Numbered from the stretch's first letter, positions 33,345-47,028 are shown. The stretch is DNA of 64,000 bases from Tricholoma matsutake (GCA_026075535.2 AP026545.1:744001-808000), one strand, 5' to 3'. The notes: generated by a model not told the origin, from the letters alone. A program made the numbers and translations.

Positions 33345-35457
33345 CTGGCAGTGCCTGTCCTATTTGCTTTTCTTTGGTCCCCCACCAAAATGACAATTTT
33401 GCTCATAAATAATGGTATCCTGGCTGTTAGACCTTCCTCAAGCACCCCGTTCACCCACATTGTGTACAGTATGTCAGTTTTAGTATATTTACACAAGATG
33501 TCAGTAGTACTAGATAAGATCAGCTCAACGACTGGTGTGTCTGCTAACCCTAACACACACTTTCAATAGCAGCAAAAATTGTGGGAAAGGTGATGCTGAT
33601 GTGATCAGAAAGTTTTGTCCAGTTGTTTTTTTAAATTTGTTTATTCTTACAGTTTGTAGACCTTAATAACATGTGTAAAAAAGCGAAAAAGCGAAATGAA
33701 TTCTGGACAATGTCTTCAAAATGTAAATAAATACAACTCCTCCCTGCAAAACTAGCCTGTGGGTTTTGTGTGTGAAGCTGTATTGACAATGCAAGTCGCA
33801 TACCATGGTCTCAGCCACATTATGTTTACATGGGACAAAGTTTGGCAGGTGCTGCCAGTACCTAATGGCACAAAGGACCTGGTCATGGAAAACACCAGTC
33901 ACATGACTGGTGAACAGTTGGAGAGGTGGACAGGTGGGTCAGGAAAAAAAAGAAAAAGAAAAAAGGCATGTGCATCACATGACTTGTGAATGAAAAGAAA
34001 AAGAAAAAGAAAAAGAAAAAGAACATTTTTAACAAAATGGAACCATACCCTCGCTTTTGCAAAAAGTGATCCAAAAAATGATTATTTTTTGTGTTTTTGG
34101 CACTGTTCCTAAGTGGTGAAATGCATTTTTACATTATTTTTCTGAACTTTGGGTTTCAGGGTGTTCATCATTTTGAATTCCATTTTTGGTTTCCTTTTGT
34201 TTGTTCCTCTGCCAAATATACAAAATGAGCTAAGAATGAAGTCAAAAATGATTTGAAAAATGGCCCAAAAATGGCTACCATGAGCAACCCTATTGTAGCT
34301 TCGACATTCATTTTTGATTGTTGTACATTTACTACTTTTGACCCTATTGTGGGCCTTCAAAAGGCTGCTTCTGCTTATCTGGGGCCTTTACATTGTCAAA
34401 ACAGTGTTACTCCCATCGTTGTAGGTTCAACATTTGTCCATGAACATTGCTAGTTTTCTGCATCACCGATCTCTATGTCCTTTTCACTCTGACACCAGAG
34501 TGAAGCAGTAAGATATATAGGTTGTATTTGAGAGCTTATGCTGCTATCCAAATGCCATTTCAATGCTCATGGCTTATCAATAAAAATATAAAATGATTAT
34601 TATCACAAAGGATGTACAATTATTCAGGCTGGGGTGCTCCATGCTTGTGGGGGTGTCCAGCTAATAGGGCACCTGGGTACTAGTCTGCTTGCCTGAGTCA
34701 TCCCTAGGCCCTATGTTCTTAGATGAGGGTTTGACAATGTGACTCAAGCTGAGGGTGCACTGGTGTGTTGGATAATATCATCATGACCAGAATTTGCCAG
34801 AAATTGAGCATGGAGATGCATTGGCACCATTCACCCTTAGAATCTCTCACTTCCTGGCTGCTGAAGCAACATCAAGGAAGTATTGCTCCCTATCTGATAC
34901 ATACAAATGTTAGTATGGTGATAAAGGACAGAAATGATAATGTTAGTATTTCAACTGTGTATATCAAGTGTATATCTGTTTATTAAACAGTATATAGATG
35001 GCTATATGGTTTAGGTAACTGTTTATGTATACATGGCCTTTGAGGAGTATACATAAACTAAACAGTTGGAGCCTTACACTGCTCACTTGTTAAGATTTGA
35101 CTAGGCACAATAGCAACAGCTATAAGGTTGTACCAGTGAATTAAAGTGAGAACCTAGTTAAAATGATTTTCTAGATATGGTGGGAGCTCTTACAATGTGA
35201 GTAGATGATATTGTTAAGGTGAGCCTTAGATAATCAACTACTGAAAACGTAAGAAACCAAAGCATGAAAAAGTGAGGCACACTTACCTGTGTTGCTTGTC
35301 AACGAGATGGGGGCAGAAGGAAAGCAACACAGGGACCCCCTAGCTGCATATAAACTGTCTGTGTCTTGACAGCTGCTAGCCCCTAGCACCAAAACATGGA
35401 CCATGCAAAAGGGGGCCAGATGCTTGATGCAGATAGCAGAGCTAGTCATGTGGTCAA
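33345..35457. other. Long stretch without a recognised gene
   Basis: Contains an (AAAAAG)n microsatellite at 33990-34021, a partial minisatellite unit at 33890, and scattered open frames below 90 residues. No terminal repeats were found. The left flank of Ty3-1 (GTCAA at 35453) ends this stretch. Confidence 0.4.
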
Positions 35458-35883
35458 TATAAGGGCAACCTAAGCCTCTAGCAAAGGGAAATCCGAAGTT
35501 AAAATTATGCTACATAATACAGGGATTGGGGGCGCACCTAGCAAAGGGAAATCCGAAGACAAAACTCTAAGGATCCCCTTGCTGATGCCCAGTATATGTG
35601 AAGACGACAAAAATCAAATATAACCTAAAAATAGAAAAAGGCGGAGATAGGTGGATCAAGGCCGCCAAATGACATCATACCAAGGGGTATGTGTCGGAAG
35701 GGGTACTCCGCCTCTAAATATAAAAGTGTCAACATGTACAAACATGATAGCAAGGGAAAATTAGTAATAAAATCCGGAAAAATCATAGAAAATGAAGAAT
35801 AGAAGGAAATGAGGTGGGGAAAAATATAGGATGAACATAAAAAATAGAAAAAACACACAGGGCACCCCCCTAGTCCCCTTACA
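35458..35883 (-). repeat. Ty3-1 3' LTR
   Basis: 426 bp, 98% identical to the partner LTR. A short internal direct repeat, CTAGCAAAGGGAAATCCGAAG, occurs twice (given in parts: CTAGCAAAGGG, AAATCCGAAG). Confidence 0.92.
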
Positions 35884-35894
35884 TTACCCCCTCT

Positions 35895-38800
35895 CTAAGA
35901 TGCATCGCCCCGATGCATTCGAAATCGTATACGACCAAAGTCCGTGACTTGAATGCGACGCGGTGCAGCAGTGTGCCGTCGGTGGAATTCCTTGATTAAC
36001 CAAGGGGCATTTATGTCAGACTCTTCGACCCATGAGTTCTCCTCATACCCATAACCCTTCCAATGTACCAAATACTGGAGTTTTCCTCGACGCAAACGGC
36101 TGTCCAAGATTGACTCGACTTCATATTGGGGTTCTCCCTCGATCACTGTAGGTGGTGGTGGTGGGTGTGAATGGCATCCCGGGAACGGATCTGGGGGAGC
36201 TGGAAGCAATTTGACGACATGGAAGACGAGATGGAGTCTGGACATGGAGGCTGGGAGGCGTAGATGATAGGCATGTGTTCCAATGCACTTGACAATGGGG
36301 AAAGGTCCCAAGAAGCGATGAGCGAGTTTCTTGGATGGACGTGTAGTGGAGATGTCACTGGAGTCAAGATAAACTCGATCACCAACCTTGTACTGAGGGG
36401 TTGGGGAGTGGCGTTGGTTGTAAAATTGCACCATGTTGTCCTTCGCCTTTGCTAAGGCTGCCCTTGCCTCCTCCAAGCTATCCCTCATGCGTTCTGTGAA
36501 CTCATTCACTGTCTCGATGTGTGAGGGAGTTTGGCGAGGTTCAAATCCCATGCGTGGATGTCGTCCAGTGTCTAAGAGGAAAGGGGTCTGTTGAGTGGAA
36601 GCATGGACATGGTTGTTGTATCTGAACTCGGCCAAAGGAAGGAGATCATCCCAATCGTCCTGGCGTTCATTGACAAAGAGGCAGATGTACTGCTCCAGTT
36701 CCTGGTTGACTCGCTCTGTCTGGCCATCAGTTTGTGGGTGATAAGCGGTTGAAGCGAGGAGTTTGATCCCCAGGAGTCGGTACAGCTCACGAGTGAACTC
36801 TGCCATGAACTGAGGGCCACGATCCGAGAGGAAGGTACCAGGAAGTCCATGTAATTTCCACACATGGTGGAGGTAGAGTCGAGCGGCACCTAGGGTGCTG
36901 ACAGTGGTGTGAGTGGGAATGAAGTGAGCACGTTTTCCCACTGAGTCAACTGTGCACATCACCGCATCAAACCCATTTGACTCTGGCAATTCCACCACAA
37001 AGTCGACGCTGATGACATCCCAACGACTCTCTGGAACAGGAAGAGGGTGTAGCTCACCAATAGGCTTGCGACGAGGAACCTTGGTGTGTAAGCAAAGGTC
37101 ACAAGTGCAACAATACTGACCAATGAGCCATGACATTTGTGGCCACCAATAGTTCCGTGAGGTGAGCTCCAAGGTCTTCCAGCATCCAGGGTGGCCAGCA
37201 ATCTGTGAGTCATGGTGTTGGGATATGATGCGCCGGCGAAGGTCTGGGTCATTGGGAACATAGATGTGATCCCTGAAATACAACAAGTCCTCCTTTTCAG
37301 CCCACTCTGCTGCACGTAAGGAAAGGGTTGATCCCTTCCTCAGTTCTTTAACAGCTCGGGCGACAACATCCTCATGTAAACTGCTACAGTTTGCGCAATG
37401 AATGTCACGTAGAATGTCCTGCTCCTTGCCCTGGGGTGCAATGCCTTCCAGTGCCCGAATGGTGAACAGGTCTGGCTGCAACAGCACAATGTTTTGGTTG
37501 TCACCACTGCCATCCCCATGGTCTGCATGTCAGGATAGGGCATCGGTCTTCCCCATGCTGTGACCTGGACGGTTGTGTAAGGAGAAGTCGAATCTAGATA
37601 GATACAGGGACCAACGAGCTTGACGACAGTTCAATTTCTTGGCCATCATGAAGTACTCGAGGTTCTTGTGATCCGTCCAAATTTCCACCTTGTGTTGGGC
37701 ACCCTCGAGGAAGTGTCGCCACTCCTCAAGTGCACACATTATCGCCAACATCTCCTTGTCATGGATCTCGTAGTTTCTCTCTACAGCACTAAGGCTTTTG
37801 GAGTAGAATGCAACAGGATGCCACTTCTGGTCCTCCGGAGACTGCTGAGACAACATGGCGCCCATCGCAAAGTCAGAACTGTCGGCTTCTACACGAAAAG
37901 GACGCGAATCGTCAGCAAAGGTAAGGATCGGAGCGGAAGTGACCATCTCCTTAAGCTTTTCAAATGCCTCCTGTTGTGCATTATCCCACCTCCATGCCTC
38001 CTTTCCTGTCAAGTCGAACAGTGGTCATGCATGATGTGAGAAATCCTTGATAAAACGCCGATAAAAATTGATGAAGCCCAGGAAAGACTGCACCTCCTTC
38101 TTGTTCGTGGGCATCAGCCAAGCTGTGACCCCGTTTACCTTGATAGGATCCATCTCCACTTGACCCTCCGAGATAATCAGGCCGAGGTACTTGATCTTGG
38201 TCCTTTTGAACTTGCATTTGTCCTGACGAAGGTAGAGTTTGTACCGTCGAAGTCGCTCTAGGACGAGGCGCATGATGCGACGGTGCTCTTCAACCATGTG
38301 AGTGAAGATGAGGATGTCATCAAGATAGATGCAGACAACGCCTTTGAGGATGAGGTCATGGAAGATGTCATTCATCATGGTCTGAAAGGTGGCAGGGCTA
38401 TTAGTAAGGCCAAAGAACATGACAAGCAGTTCAAAAAGACCATGGTTGGTACGAAAGGCTGCCTTCCACTCATCTCCCTCCTTTATCCTCACATTATTAT
38501 AGCCCCAATGGACATCGAGCTTGGTGAAGTATCGGGCTCCACAGAGCTGGTTTACGAGTTCAGAGATGAGGGGTAGTGGGTAGCAATTTTTGACTGTGAT
38601 GTTGTTGAGCCTTCTGTAGTCTTGAACCAGTCAAAGTGAGCCATCCTTCTTCTTGACAAAGAAAAAGGGAGAGGCCATGGGTGACTTCGATGGTTGAATA
38701 CGTCCAGAGGCCAGGTGCTTGTCGATGAACTGGTCAAGCTGCCGTTGTTCTTCCAGAGAGAGAGGATAGACCCTTGCAGGATGAAGGGGTTGCGCCGGGG

Positions 38801-39840
38801 GTGAGTTCGATTGCGTGATCCCATGGCTTATGCGCAGGAAGAGAGTCGAATGACTCCTTGGAGAACACGTCTTCAAACTCATGGAGATGAGGGAGTAAGG
38901 AGTTAGTAGAGGATTTAGCAGCGTTGTTTTTGTGGAAGGCCTCGGCGAGGCATTGGGATATGTTTGATGTGGCACACACCTCATGCGATGAGCGAATCAC
39001 AGTGTAGAAGATCCGATCACCCTCCTCCACTTCCTCTGGGTCCTCATCATCATCATCCAAGTCCGGCATTAGATCAGGAACCCCTTCCAATTCCACTTCA
39101 GGTATAGGCAGGGGTCCAGCATGACACTTCTGAGTTCATCGTATTGCCGCCTTCTGTCCATGATGTTCTTGCCTGGCTTCTGTGAAACACGTCCAACAGC
39201 GGGATGGACATCGGCTCATGGTAACCTCCCCGGTGCACCAGTCGACCTCTGGGTTATGGTCTCGAAGCCATGGATATCCCAAAATCACCTTTTGCTTTCC
39301 TAATTGAGTGACAGCAAAAAGGGCACGCTCACTATGATCTTTGTAAAGGAGAACCAGGTCTGCAACCTCTTGGATGGCACCAGCTTCATTTGGGGATCCA
39401 TCCACATTATATACAGGTATTGGACGTGAGAGTGAGTGAGTATTTAGACAATGTTGTTGTACCAGATGGGAATCGATGAAGAGACCAGTCACACCAGAGT
39501 CCAGGAGTGCAGAGACACCGAGTATCTGTCCAGTGTCGGTCGTCTGCAGTTCGATGGCTAGGTTTAAGGAATGTGCAGAGGGAGTGGATGCCACAATATA
39601 CTTGCGTGGTAGTTTACACTCCCATGATTTAATTTTGGGATGTGGAGTAGAAGGAGAGATGGGGAGAGCAGGTACGTCTTTAGCCAACTTCGAAGGGTCA
39701 GAGAGGGGAGCAGTCACAGAAATGGATTCATTCTCCGGGGATTCAACTGACAAGACTTCAAAGCAGTTATGGACAGGCAGTGAGGGCATATGATTCACTC
39801 GCTGCGAATAGGAAAATCCTGCTCCTCTACAACTTCCAAC
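35895..39840 (-). pseudogene. Ty3-1 pol: protease, RT, RNase H, integrase, chromodomain
   Basis: Protease motif LLDSGVTGLFID near 39490. RT contains YLDDILIF (about 38320), so its catalytic aspartates are intact. RNase H includes VEADSSDFAMGAML and WTDHKNLEYF. Integrase has the HHCC-type region (HHDSQIAGHPG, then CCTCDLCLH), VDFVVELP and AYHPQTDGQTERVNQELEQ. The C-terminus is a chromodomain (YEVESILDSRLRRGKLQYLV, then HWKGYGYEENSW), which targets integration to marked chromatin. In-frame TGA stops sit at 39136, 38631, 38025 and 37530, and a one-base shift lies near 38780 (PSSCKGL versus PARVYPLS). Several TGA codons fall where relatives have Arg. Confidence 0.92.
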
Positions 39841-41021
39841 TTAATCTCCTCTGCAACTTGATCCTTCACTTCCTCAACATCTACAAGCGCCAACAAATCT
39901 TGCAGGAGTTCGTCTCATCCCTTGGGGGTGAGCATGCAGATATCCTGACGATGGGGACACACTCCAGCCCTGTGTCCAGGTTCCCCACAACGGTAGCAGA
40001 GATCCAACTTACGTGCACGGCTGCGGGCTGCATCAACATCCATTGGTACTGGGACATTGACGGCTGGTGTGGGAGTTTGACGAACAGGAATGGGGTTAGG
40101 GCGGGGGAGGCTTCGATTGAAGGTGTAGGGTGTATGAGTGGTAGTTGGAGCACGGAATGCAGCATTAAACGCCGCATTTGTGAGTCGGTTCTCATCACAG
40201 AGTGAAGCAGCTTCATACCAAGCAAGGATATCATCGTCCGCTGGGTGCCCTTCCAACATCTGTGCAATCTGGTCCTGAATTTCTTGGTTGAGCCCCCGTC
40301 GGAACTTCACCACCACTGGTAACCCACTCCCATATCCTGCCATGTCCACCAAATCCTTGAACTCATCGATATAGTCGTCCACAGATTGACATCCCTGGTG
40401 GTAAGCGGATGACTCAAGTCGTGTCACTGCTCAGTGGCGTTCATTGAGGGGGCAGAAGTGGCATATGAACTCAGCTCGAAAGTCACCCCAAGTGGAGAAA
40501 GGTAGAGAACCGAGTTCTTTAGTTTGACGTAGGATACGGTCCACATAGAGATAGGCGCATTCAGATTTCATGTATGTGAAGGCCCAATAAATTTTTGCAG
40601 CCTCATCGACGAATTGATGTGACTGGAGACTAATGTATAACTCACAGGAATTAAGGAACGCACATCCCTGTGCATGTGCACCATTAAATTTGGCGGGGGG
40701 GGGACGGTTTGATCTGGGCACGTTCCTTAGTGGACGTGTTTGGCAAAACGTCGTTGTTGGGTGTGCTTGGAGTCGTAAAGGGGGAACTATTGGTCGTAGG
40801 GTTAGCCTGGAGGGTCCTAACGAAGTTTTCAATCGTAGATTTAAGCGAGTCAATTTGCATGCGCATTCCGGAAATGTCGCTTTCAAGCGCGTCGAAGCAT
40901 TCTGATGCGTCCATGTCGCTAGGGAGCGCGTTTGGCGAAAATGGCGGCGTAATAAAGGCGAGAGTATCTGGAACGGTGTGTAGGGACTCTGTGGAGCTTT
41001 GGGAAGCGTCGTCCAGTCCAT
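39795..41021 (-). pseudogene. Ty3-1 gag
   Basis: Contains the gag core (FNGAHAQGCAFLNSCELYI; DDYIDEFKDLVDMAG) and the zinc knuckle CYRCGEPGHRAGVC near 39970. The N-terminal start MDASECFDALESDISG (40914) is out of frame with the rest across a C-run on minus (G-run at about 40692-40702), so a homopolymer slip is likely. TGA codons occur at 40431 and 39915. Confidence 0.85.
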
Positions 41022-41080
41022 ACCTGCCTATCTTGGGCAGCGCGTTCGCGATTTTCGGGCCTTAGGGGAGAGTTTTCTAC

Positions 41081-41506
41081 TATAAGGGCAACCTAAGCCT
41101 CTAGCAAAGGGAAATCCGAAGTTAAAATTATACTACATAATACAGGGATTGGGGGCGCACCTAGCAAAGGGAAATCCGAAGAGAAAACTCTAAGGATCCC
41201 CTTGCTGATGCCCAGTATATGTGAAGACGACAAAAATCAAATATAACCTAAAAATAGAAAAAGGCGGAGATAGGCGGATCAAGGCCGCCGAATGACATCA
41301 TACCAAGGGGTATGTGTCGGAAGGGGTACTCCGCCTCTAAATATAAAAGTGTCAACATGTACAAACATGATAGCAAGGGAAAATTAGTAATAAAATCCGG
41401 AAAAATCATAGAAAATGAAGAATAGAAGGAAATGAGGTGGGGAAAAATATAGGACAAACATAAAAAATAGGAAAAACACACAGGGCACCCCCCTAGTCCC
41501 CTTACA
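41081..41506 (-). repeat. Ty3-1 5' LTR
   Basis: 426 bp copy adjoining the 5' truncated LTR of Ty3-2 at 41507. Confidence 0.92.
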
Positions 41507-42098
41507 GCATCAAAACCATCAGTTCCCCCATCACGTGCATGGATCCCGCCCCCTTCTTGTAGAGAGAACCCACACAGTCTTAGCTAGCAGATAGTGGGTG
41601 TCACCCTAACAGAAGAACACAACTGCCCATATCAGTGCACCTTCTCTTACTTGCGCATACGTCATTGTTTCACCACGCCACATCCGATTACTCATCCTTT
41701 TGGCACGAGCCAGAAGTACTTGTATATACATAATCTACCTTTTCTTTTGTAAGCCGACGCCAGGCCTCGCCTTACATTGCGACTGCCAGTGATCGAGAGG
41801 CAGTGCTCGTCATTAGGACAGCTGCAACCAGACAACCGATCGGATCTGGTTTAGTTATGATTTACATCACTCTATTTGGACGACTATTTTAGTTACAAGC
41901 CGAATTCAGTGATATCTCCGAGATCAGGCACTGTTGGAAGGGTTATTGATCTGAAGTGTCAAAATAGGCACCTGACGAACGATGAACAATTGACGAACCT
42001 TGACGAACCTTATTGTGTGACCCATAAACGTTTGGAGAGGTCTCGAAGAAAAAATTTTGAATTTGTCGAAGAAGTGATTTATCACAGATTCTACAATT

Positions 42099-43196
42099 AT
42101 GTCCGAACCTTCAACTTCTAATCCCGGTCCTAATCCTGTTCCCATACCAGCACTAGAGGTGAAAATTGATGTGCTCACAGCACAAATGTTGCAATTAGTG
42201 TCAGGATTGGCAGCATCACAGCCCAGACAAGTGGAAGTACAGCCAGAGACGATAGGAGAAAGAGATGATGAGATGGAGGAGATGGTGGAATGGATATTGC
42301 AGGAGGATGAGACAGCAGAGAAATCCAGAAATGGAAAAGTGCGCTTACCTAAGTATACGCCCCCACAAATCTTTGACGGTACCATGGAGAATACAAAATC
42401 CTTCATCAGCTCTATAGTATTGTACATCCATGGGAGGAAGCCAGAGTTTTGTACAGCCAAGTCTAGGATTATGTTTGCTCTCTCATACATTCAGTGGGGG
42501 AAAGCACAGTTCTGGAGAAACGAGGCTATTAATCAAATTGCTGCAGGAAATAAACCATTTGCAACCTTCAAGGAATTTCTGGAGAGATTGGAGGCACAGT
42601 TTGGAGACCCTAATCCAAAGGCAACAGCCAATGCTAAATTAAATACCATGCACCAAGGTTCCTTAACGGTGGATGAATTTATTTTGCAGTTCAAAGCAGA
42701 AGCTTTGCAAACAGACATGGGAGAAGCCGTGTTGGTAGAGTTTTTGAAAGCAGGATTAAATCCCTCCTTATTCAAGTCTATCTACCAACTACCTTCTATG
42801 CCAGAGAAATTGGACGAGTGGTATAATTGGGCAATGCGCCTTGACTGGCAATATTGGCAGGAACAGGTGGAGTCAAAGTTGATGTATGGAAGTAGTAAAT
42901 TTGGAAAGTCATCAGGAGGAAAGTCCGAGAAAGGAAAGGTGCCTCAGGCATAAGCTCCGAGGGCACAGCCACTGGCCATGGCAGTGACACCTATAGTTAT
43001 GGAGTCAGCAGCACCAGCAGAGGCAATGGAGGTTGATCAAGCAGGGAGATGAGCCCCACTTAAATGTTTTAACTGTGGGCAGTTAGGACACATTTCTAGG
43101 AATTGTAGGCAGAAAAGAAAGATTAGGGAAGCTACAATTGAGGAAGTGAAGCTGGAGGAAGGCAAGCAGAAGAATTTTGTGGAAGAGTCCCAGTGA
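42099..43196 (+). pseudogene. Ty3-2 gag
   Basis: Starts MSEPSTSNPGPNPVP; the capsid-like part runs through QIFDGTMENTKSFIS and NTMHQGSLTVDEFILQFKAE, and the zinc knuckle is CFNCGQLGHISRNC at about 43068. A TAA at 42951 and a TGA at 43050 interrupt the frame; both fit C to T changes (CAA and CGA). Pol lies in another frame, so a frameshift or separate start would have been used. Confidence 0.88.
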
Positions 43197-46100
43197 AGGT
43201 TTTCCCATTGGTGACCCAGAATCGTTACAATGTATTAGTATCCGAGGAAACCCAGAGTAAATCAGAAAAGGAAATCGAGGAGGAGTACAACTGTTACAAA
43301 TCATGTGACCAAGAAAATTGCCGAGCACTACTTCCGAAAACCCCTAAATTCTTTATTCGCTCTGCACAAATAGAACCAGAAATCACCTTGACTGTGGGAT
43401 TGAAGACAGTGGACACGCATGCAGGTATTGATGTGGAAGCATTGCTTGATAGTGGTGCTACAGGATTATTTATTAATTGATCCTTAATTACCAGAAATGG
43501 TATTAACACATGCAAGCTGGTGCAACCTATAATGGTGTACAATATTGATGGAACAGTCAATCGTGGAGGAACTATCAAGGAGGAGGTGATTATGGTACTA
43601 AAGTATCAGGAGCATCAGGAGCGAGCCATATTCGAAGTGTGCAATCTTGGGAAAACCAATCTAATAATAGGATGTCCGTGGTTACGGAAGCATAATCCCA
43701 AGATTGATTGGAAAACTGGGAAAGTACAAATGACTCATTGTCCTAAGGAATGTAATGTGTATGGGAGGAAGATGAAGAAGGAAAAAAGGAAAAAGAAAGA
43801 GAAAGAACGTCCGAGAAAGTATTCTGTTATGATGGAGGAAGTGGAGGATGAGGAAATGCCAAATGGGGAAGTTCCGATCATGATTGAGAAAGAAGAGCAG
43901 AAGCAAACCTTTAGAACAATTTGTGGAGGACAGTCATGGGACAAGAATATTGTGAAGATGGAGAAGCCAGTGGAGGAATGGGTGCCAAAAGTGTATCATG
44001 AATATCTGTCAGCGTTTCAGAAGAAGGAGTTTGAGCAAATGCTGGTGCAGAAGCCATGGGATCATGCGATTGAGATGAAGCCAGGGTTTGTGCCAAAGAA
44101 GCCGAAGGTATATCCGTTGTCTCCGATGGAACAAGAAGAAGTGGATGCATTCCTGAAGGAGCAATTGCGCAAAGGATACATACGACCTTTGAAATCACTG
44201 CAGATGTCACCAATATTCTTCGTGCCAAAGAAAGACCAAAGGAAGGGGATGTGTACAGATTATAGGTATTTGAATGAGTGGACAGTGAAGAATGTGTACC
44301 CCCTGCCGTTGATCTCAGAAATAATTGACAAGGTGGGAAAAGCCAAGGTCTTTACAAAATTGGATTTACGATGGGGATACAACAATGTACGAATAAAGAA
44401 AGGAGATGAGTGGAAGGCAGCATTTGCCACATGTCGAGGATCCTTAGAGCTGCTTGTCATGTTTTTTGGGATGACTAATAGTCCCCCAACCTTTCAAAAT
44501 ATGATGAACGACATTTTCAAGGACATAATAGACAAAGGTGTAGTAATAATATTTATTGACAACATTCTGATATTCATGGAGGATGAAGAGAATCATGAGG
44601 CAATAGTGCAGGAGGTGTTACGGAGGTTGGCGGAGAATGATCTATTTTTGAAACCAGAGAAGTGTGTGTTTGGGGCAAGCAAGATTGAGTTCCTAGGATT
44701 ATTGATAGGCCCTGACAGGATCAAAATGGATCTGATCAAGGGACAGGCGATCACAGATTGGCCTGCACCCACCCGTGTCAAGGAGGTTCAAGCCTTCTTG
44801 GGACTCGCAAATTATTATCGTCGCTTTGTGCACAATTTTTCTAAAATTGCCACACCCTTACATAACCTTACACGAAAAGGAGTAGTATGGAGGTGGGGAG
44901 AGCAGCAGCAGACAGTATTTGAGGAGTTGAAGAGGAAGTTTGTGGAGGGACCAATATTAGCCCCAGTAGATTTCACATGCCCTTTGCGAGTGGAATCCAA
45001 TGCATCCGATTTTGCTACTGGAGCAGTATTATCAATGCTGTGCAAAGATGACAAATGGCATCCTTGTGCATACTTGTCAAAAGGGTTGAATGATGTGGAG
45101 AGGAATTATGATGTGCATGACAAAGAGATGGTGGGAATAATACGAGCATTGGAGGCGTGGAGGCATTATTTGGAGGGATATACGCATCAGATTGAGATCT
45201 GGACAGATCATCAAAATCTGCAATACTTCATGTCCGCTAAAAAGCTTAATTGCTGGCAAGCATGTTGGGCACTATTCCTATCACGTTTCAATTTTCACTT
45301 GGTCCACAAAGCAGGAAGCTTAATGAGGAAAGCAGATGCATTATCCAGATGTGTTGATCATAAAAGGGGGGTGGAGGAGGACAATAAAAATGTTACCTTA
45401 CTCAAACCCGAATACTTTCACATTTGCGCTATGCATCAAGGGCATCTATTAATAGATAGCTCGGAAATGGAAATGTTGTCTAAAATTAGACAATGTTCAG
45501 AAATGGATGATGAAGTAGTGGAAGCTGTGAAAGCTCTGAAGGGAGAGAAGAAAGGTAATATCTAAGGAGATGAATGGGCTGAGGAACAAGGGTTGGTGTT
45601 GTTTCAAGGAAAAGTGTATGTACCGAAGGATCAGGATTTGCGAAGGGAGATTGTCTGGTTACATCACAATATGCCAATTGCAGGACACCCAGGAAGATGG
45701 AAGACGTTGGAATTAGTAATGAGAAATTATTGGTGGCCCGGAATTTCGAAGTATGTGTTGGGGTATGTGGATGGATGTGATACATGCATGAGGGGAAAGA
45801 AATTTCCAGAGAAACCTGCACAAAAATTAATGCTGAACCCTATACCTAAAGCGCCATGGCGAGATATATCTGTGGATTTTATTACCGGATTACCCGAGGC
45901 TCAAGGGTACAATGCAATATTCATAGTATGCGACCGCTTTACAAAGGAGGTCCATATTATTCCTACTACTACAGAAACCTCATCATTGGGCTTGGTGCAC
46001 CTCTATCTAAATCAGGTATGGCAGTTACATGGGTTACCTTATACCATTATCTCCGATCGTGGACCACAATTTGCTTCCACATTTATGTGAGAACTAAACA

Positions 46101-47017
46101 ACATATTGGGAATTCAAACTAAATTATCTATGGCATATCACCCACAGACTGATGGGCAGACAGAGAGAATGAATCAGGAGTTGGAGCAGTACCTATGTAT
46201 GTTTGTCAACTACCAACAAACTGACTGGCCTGAATGGTTGGCAATTGCCAAATTTTCCCACAATAACAAATTCCATTTGGCTACTCGTATGTCACCCTTT
46301 TTCGCAAATTATGGATATCATCCTCGCATGGGAGTAGAACCCAAAAGGGAAGTCAAAGTACAGTCAGTAGAAGACTTTGTATCTAAGATGCAAAAGGTAC
46401 AAGAGGAAGCAGAGGCGGCATTGAAGAAAGCACATGATGACATGATGCGACATGCAGATCATACTCAAGCATGTGCTCCAGAGTACAAAGTTGGTGACTT
46501 GGTATGGCTAAGTACCAAGGACCTGAATATTCCATGACCTTTGAGGAAACTTATGGAAAAACAAGTTGGCCCATATGCAATCTCTAAAGTAATCTTGCCT
46601 AATGTGGTAGTGCTAAAATTACCCCGATCATTCAAGATTGATCCTGAGATTAATGTATCCTGCCTACGCCCTTACCGCCCGCCCACTATTCCTGGCCAAC
46701 AAACTACTCTGCAGCCTCCAATAATAGTAGAAGGTGCTCCAGAATACATAGTTGAAGAAATTCTAGACTCACATCTTCGACAGAACAAATTGGAGTTCTT
46801 AATAAAGTGGAAAAACTATACCAATGAAAATAATTCATGGGAACCCAAAGAGAATTGTAAGCGAGCACGTAATGCAATTGCCCAATTCTTTAAACGTAAT
46901 CCGAATGCTCCATGTCACATTGCGAGAATGGTGTATGAGGGGATGAAATTCCGGCCTTACCAAAATTTCACAGAGGGGACAAACATAATATTTTCTCGCC
47001 TGGAAGTTGAGGCATAA
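43193..47017 (+). pseudogene. Ty3-2 pol: protease to chromodomain, RT active site lost
   Basis: All domains lie in one frame. Protease LLDSGATGLFIN is cut by TGA at 43478. The RT YxDD box reads FIDNILIF (about 44555), with the second Asp replaced by Asn, which should abolish polymerisation. RNase H shows VESNASDFATGAVL and WTDHQNLQYF. Integrase shows HHNMPIAGHPG, CDTCMRGK and YHPQTDGQTERMNQELEQ. The chromodomain shows YIVEEILDSHLRQNKLEFL and WKNYTNENNSWEP. Further stops are TAA at 45563 and TGA at 46088 and 46535. Confidence 0.92.
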
Positions 47018-47028
47018 AAGGGGGGTAA

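Larger units (their letters stand above)
35458..41506 (-). mobile_element. Ty3-1: near-complete chromovirus with both LTRs
   Basis: The two 426-bp LTRs (35458-35883 and 41081-41506) differ at only 7 positions by direct comparison, so the insertion is young. On minus they start TGTAAGGGG and end GCCCTTATA. Domain order on minus: gag with zinc knuckle, aspartic protease, RT, RNase H, integrase, chromodomain. The flanking 5-mers (GTCAA and GCATC) do not match and the right flank is the interior of another LTR, pointing to a rearrangement after or during insertion. Confidence 0.93.

Noticed and set aside
32707..33556. Long minus-strand protein frames with repeated TSHVT units
   Set aside because: These are translations of the minisatellite; the repeating peptide only reflects the DNA period.
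40633..41065. Plus-strand frames opposite Ty3-1 gag
   Set aside because: They are antisense shadows of the gag reading frame.
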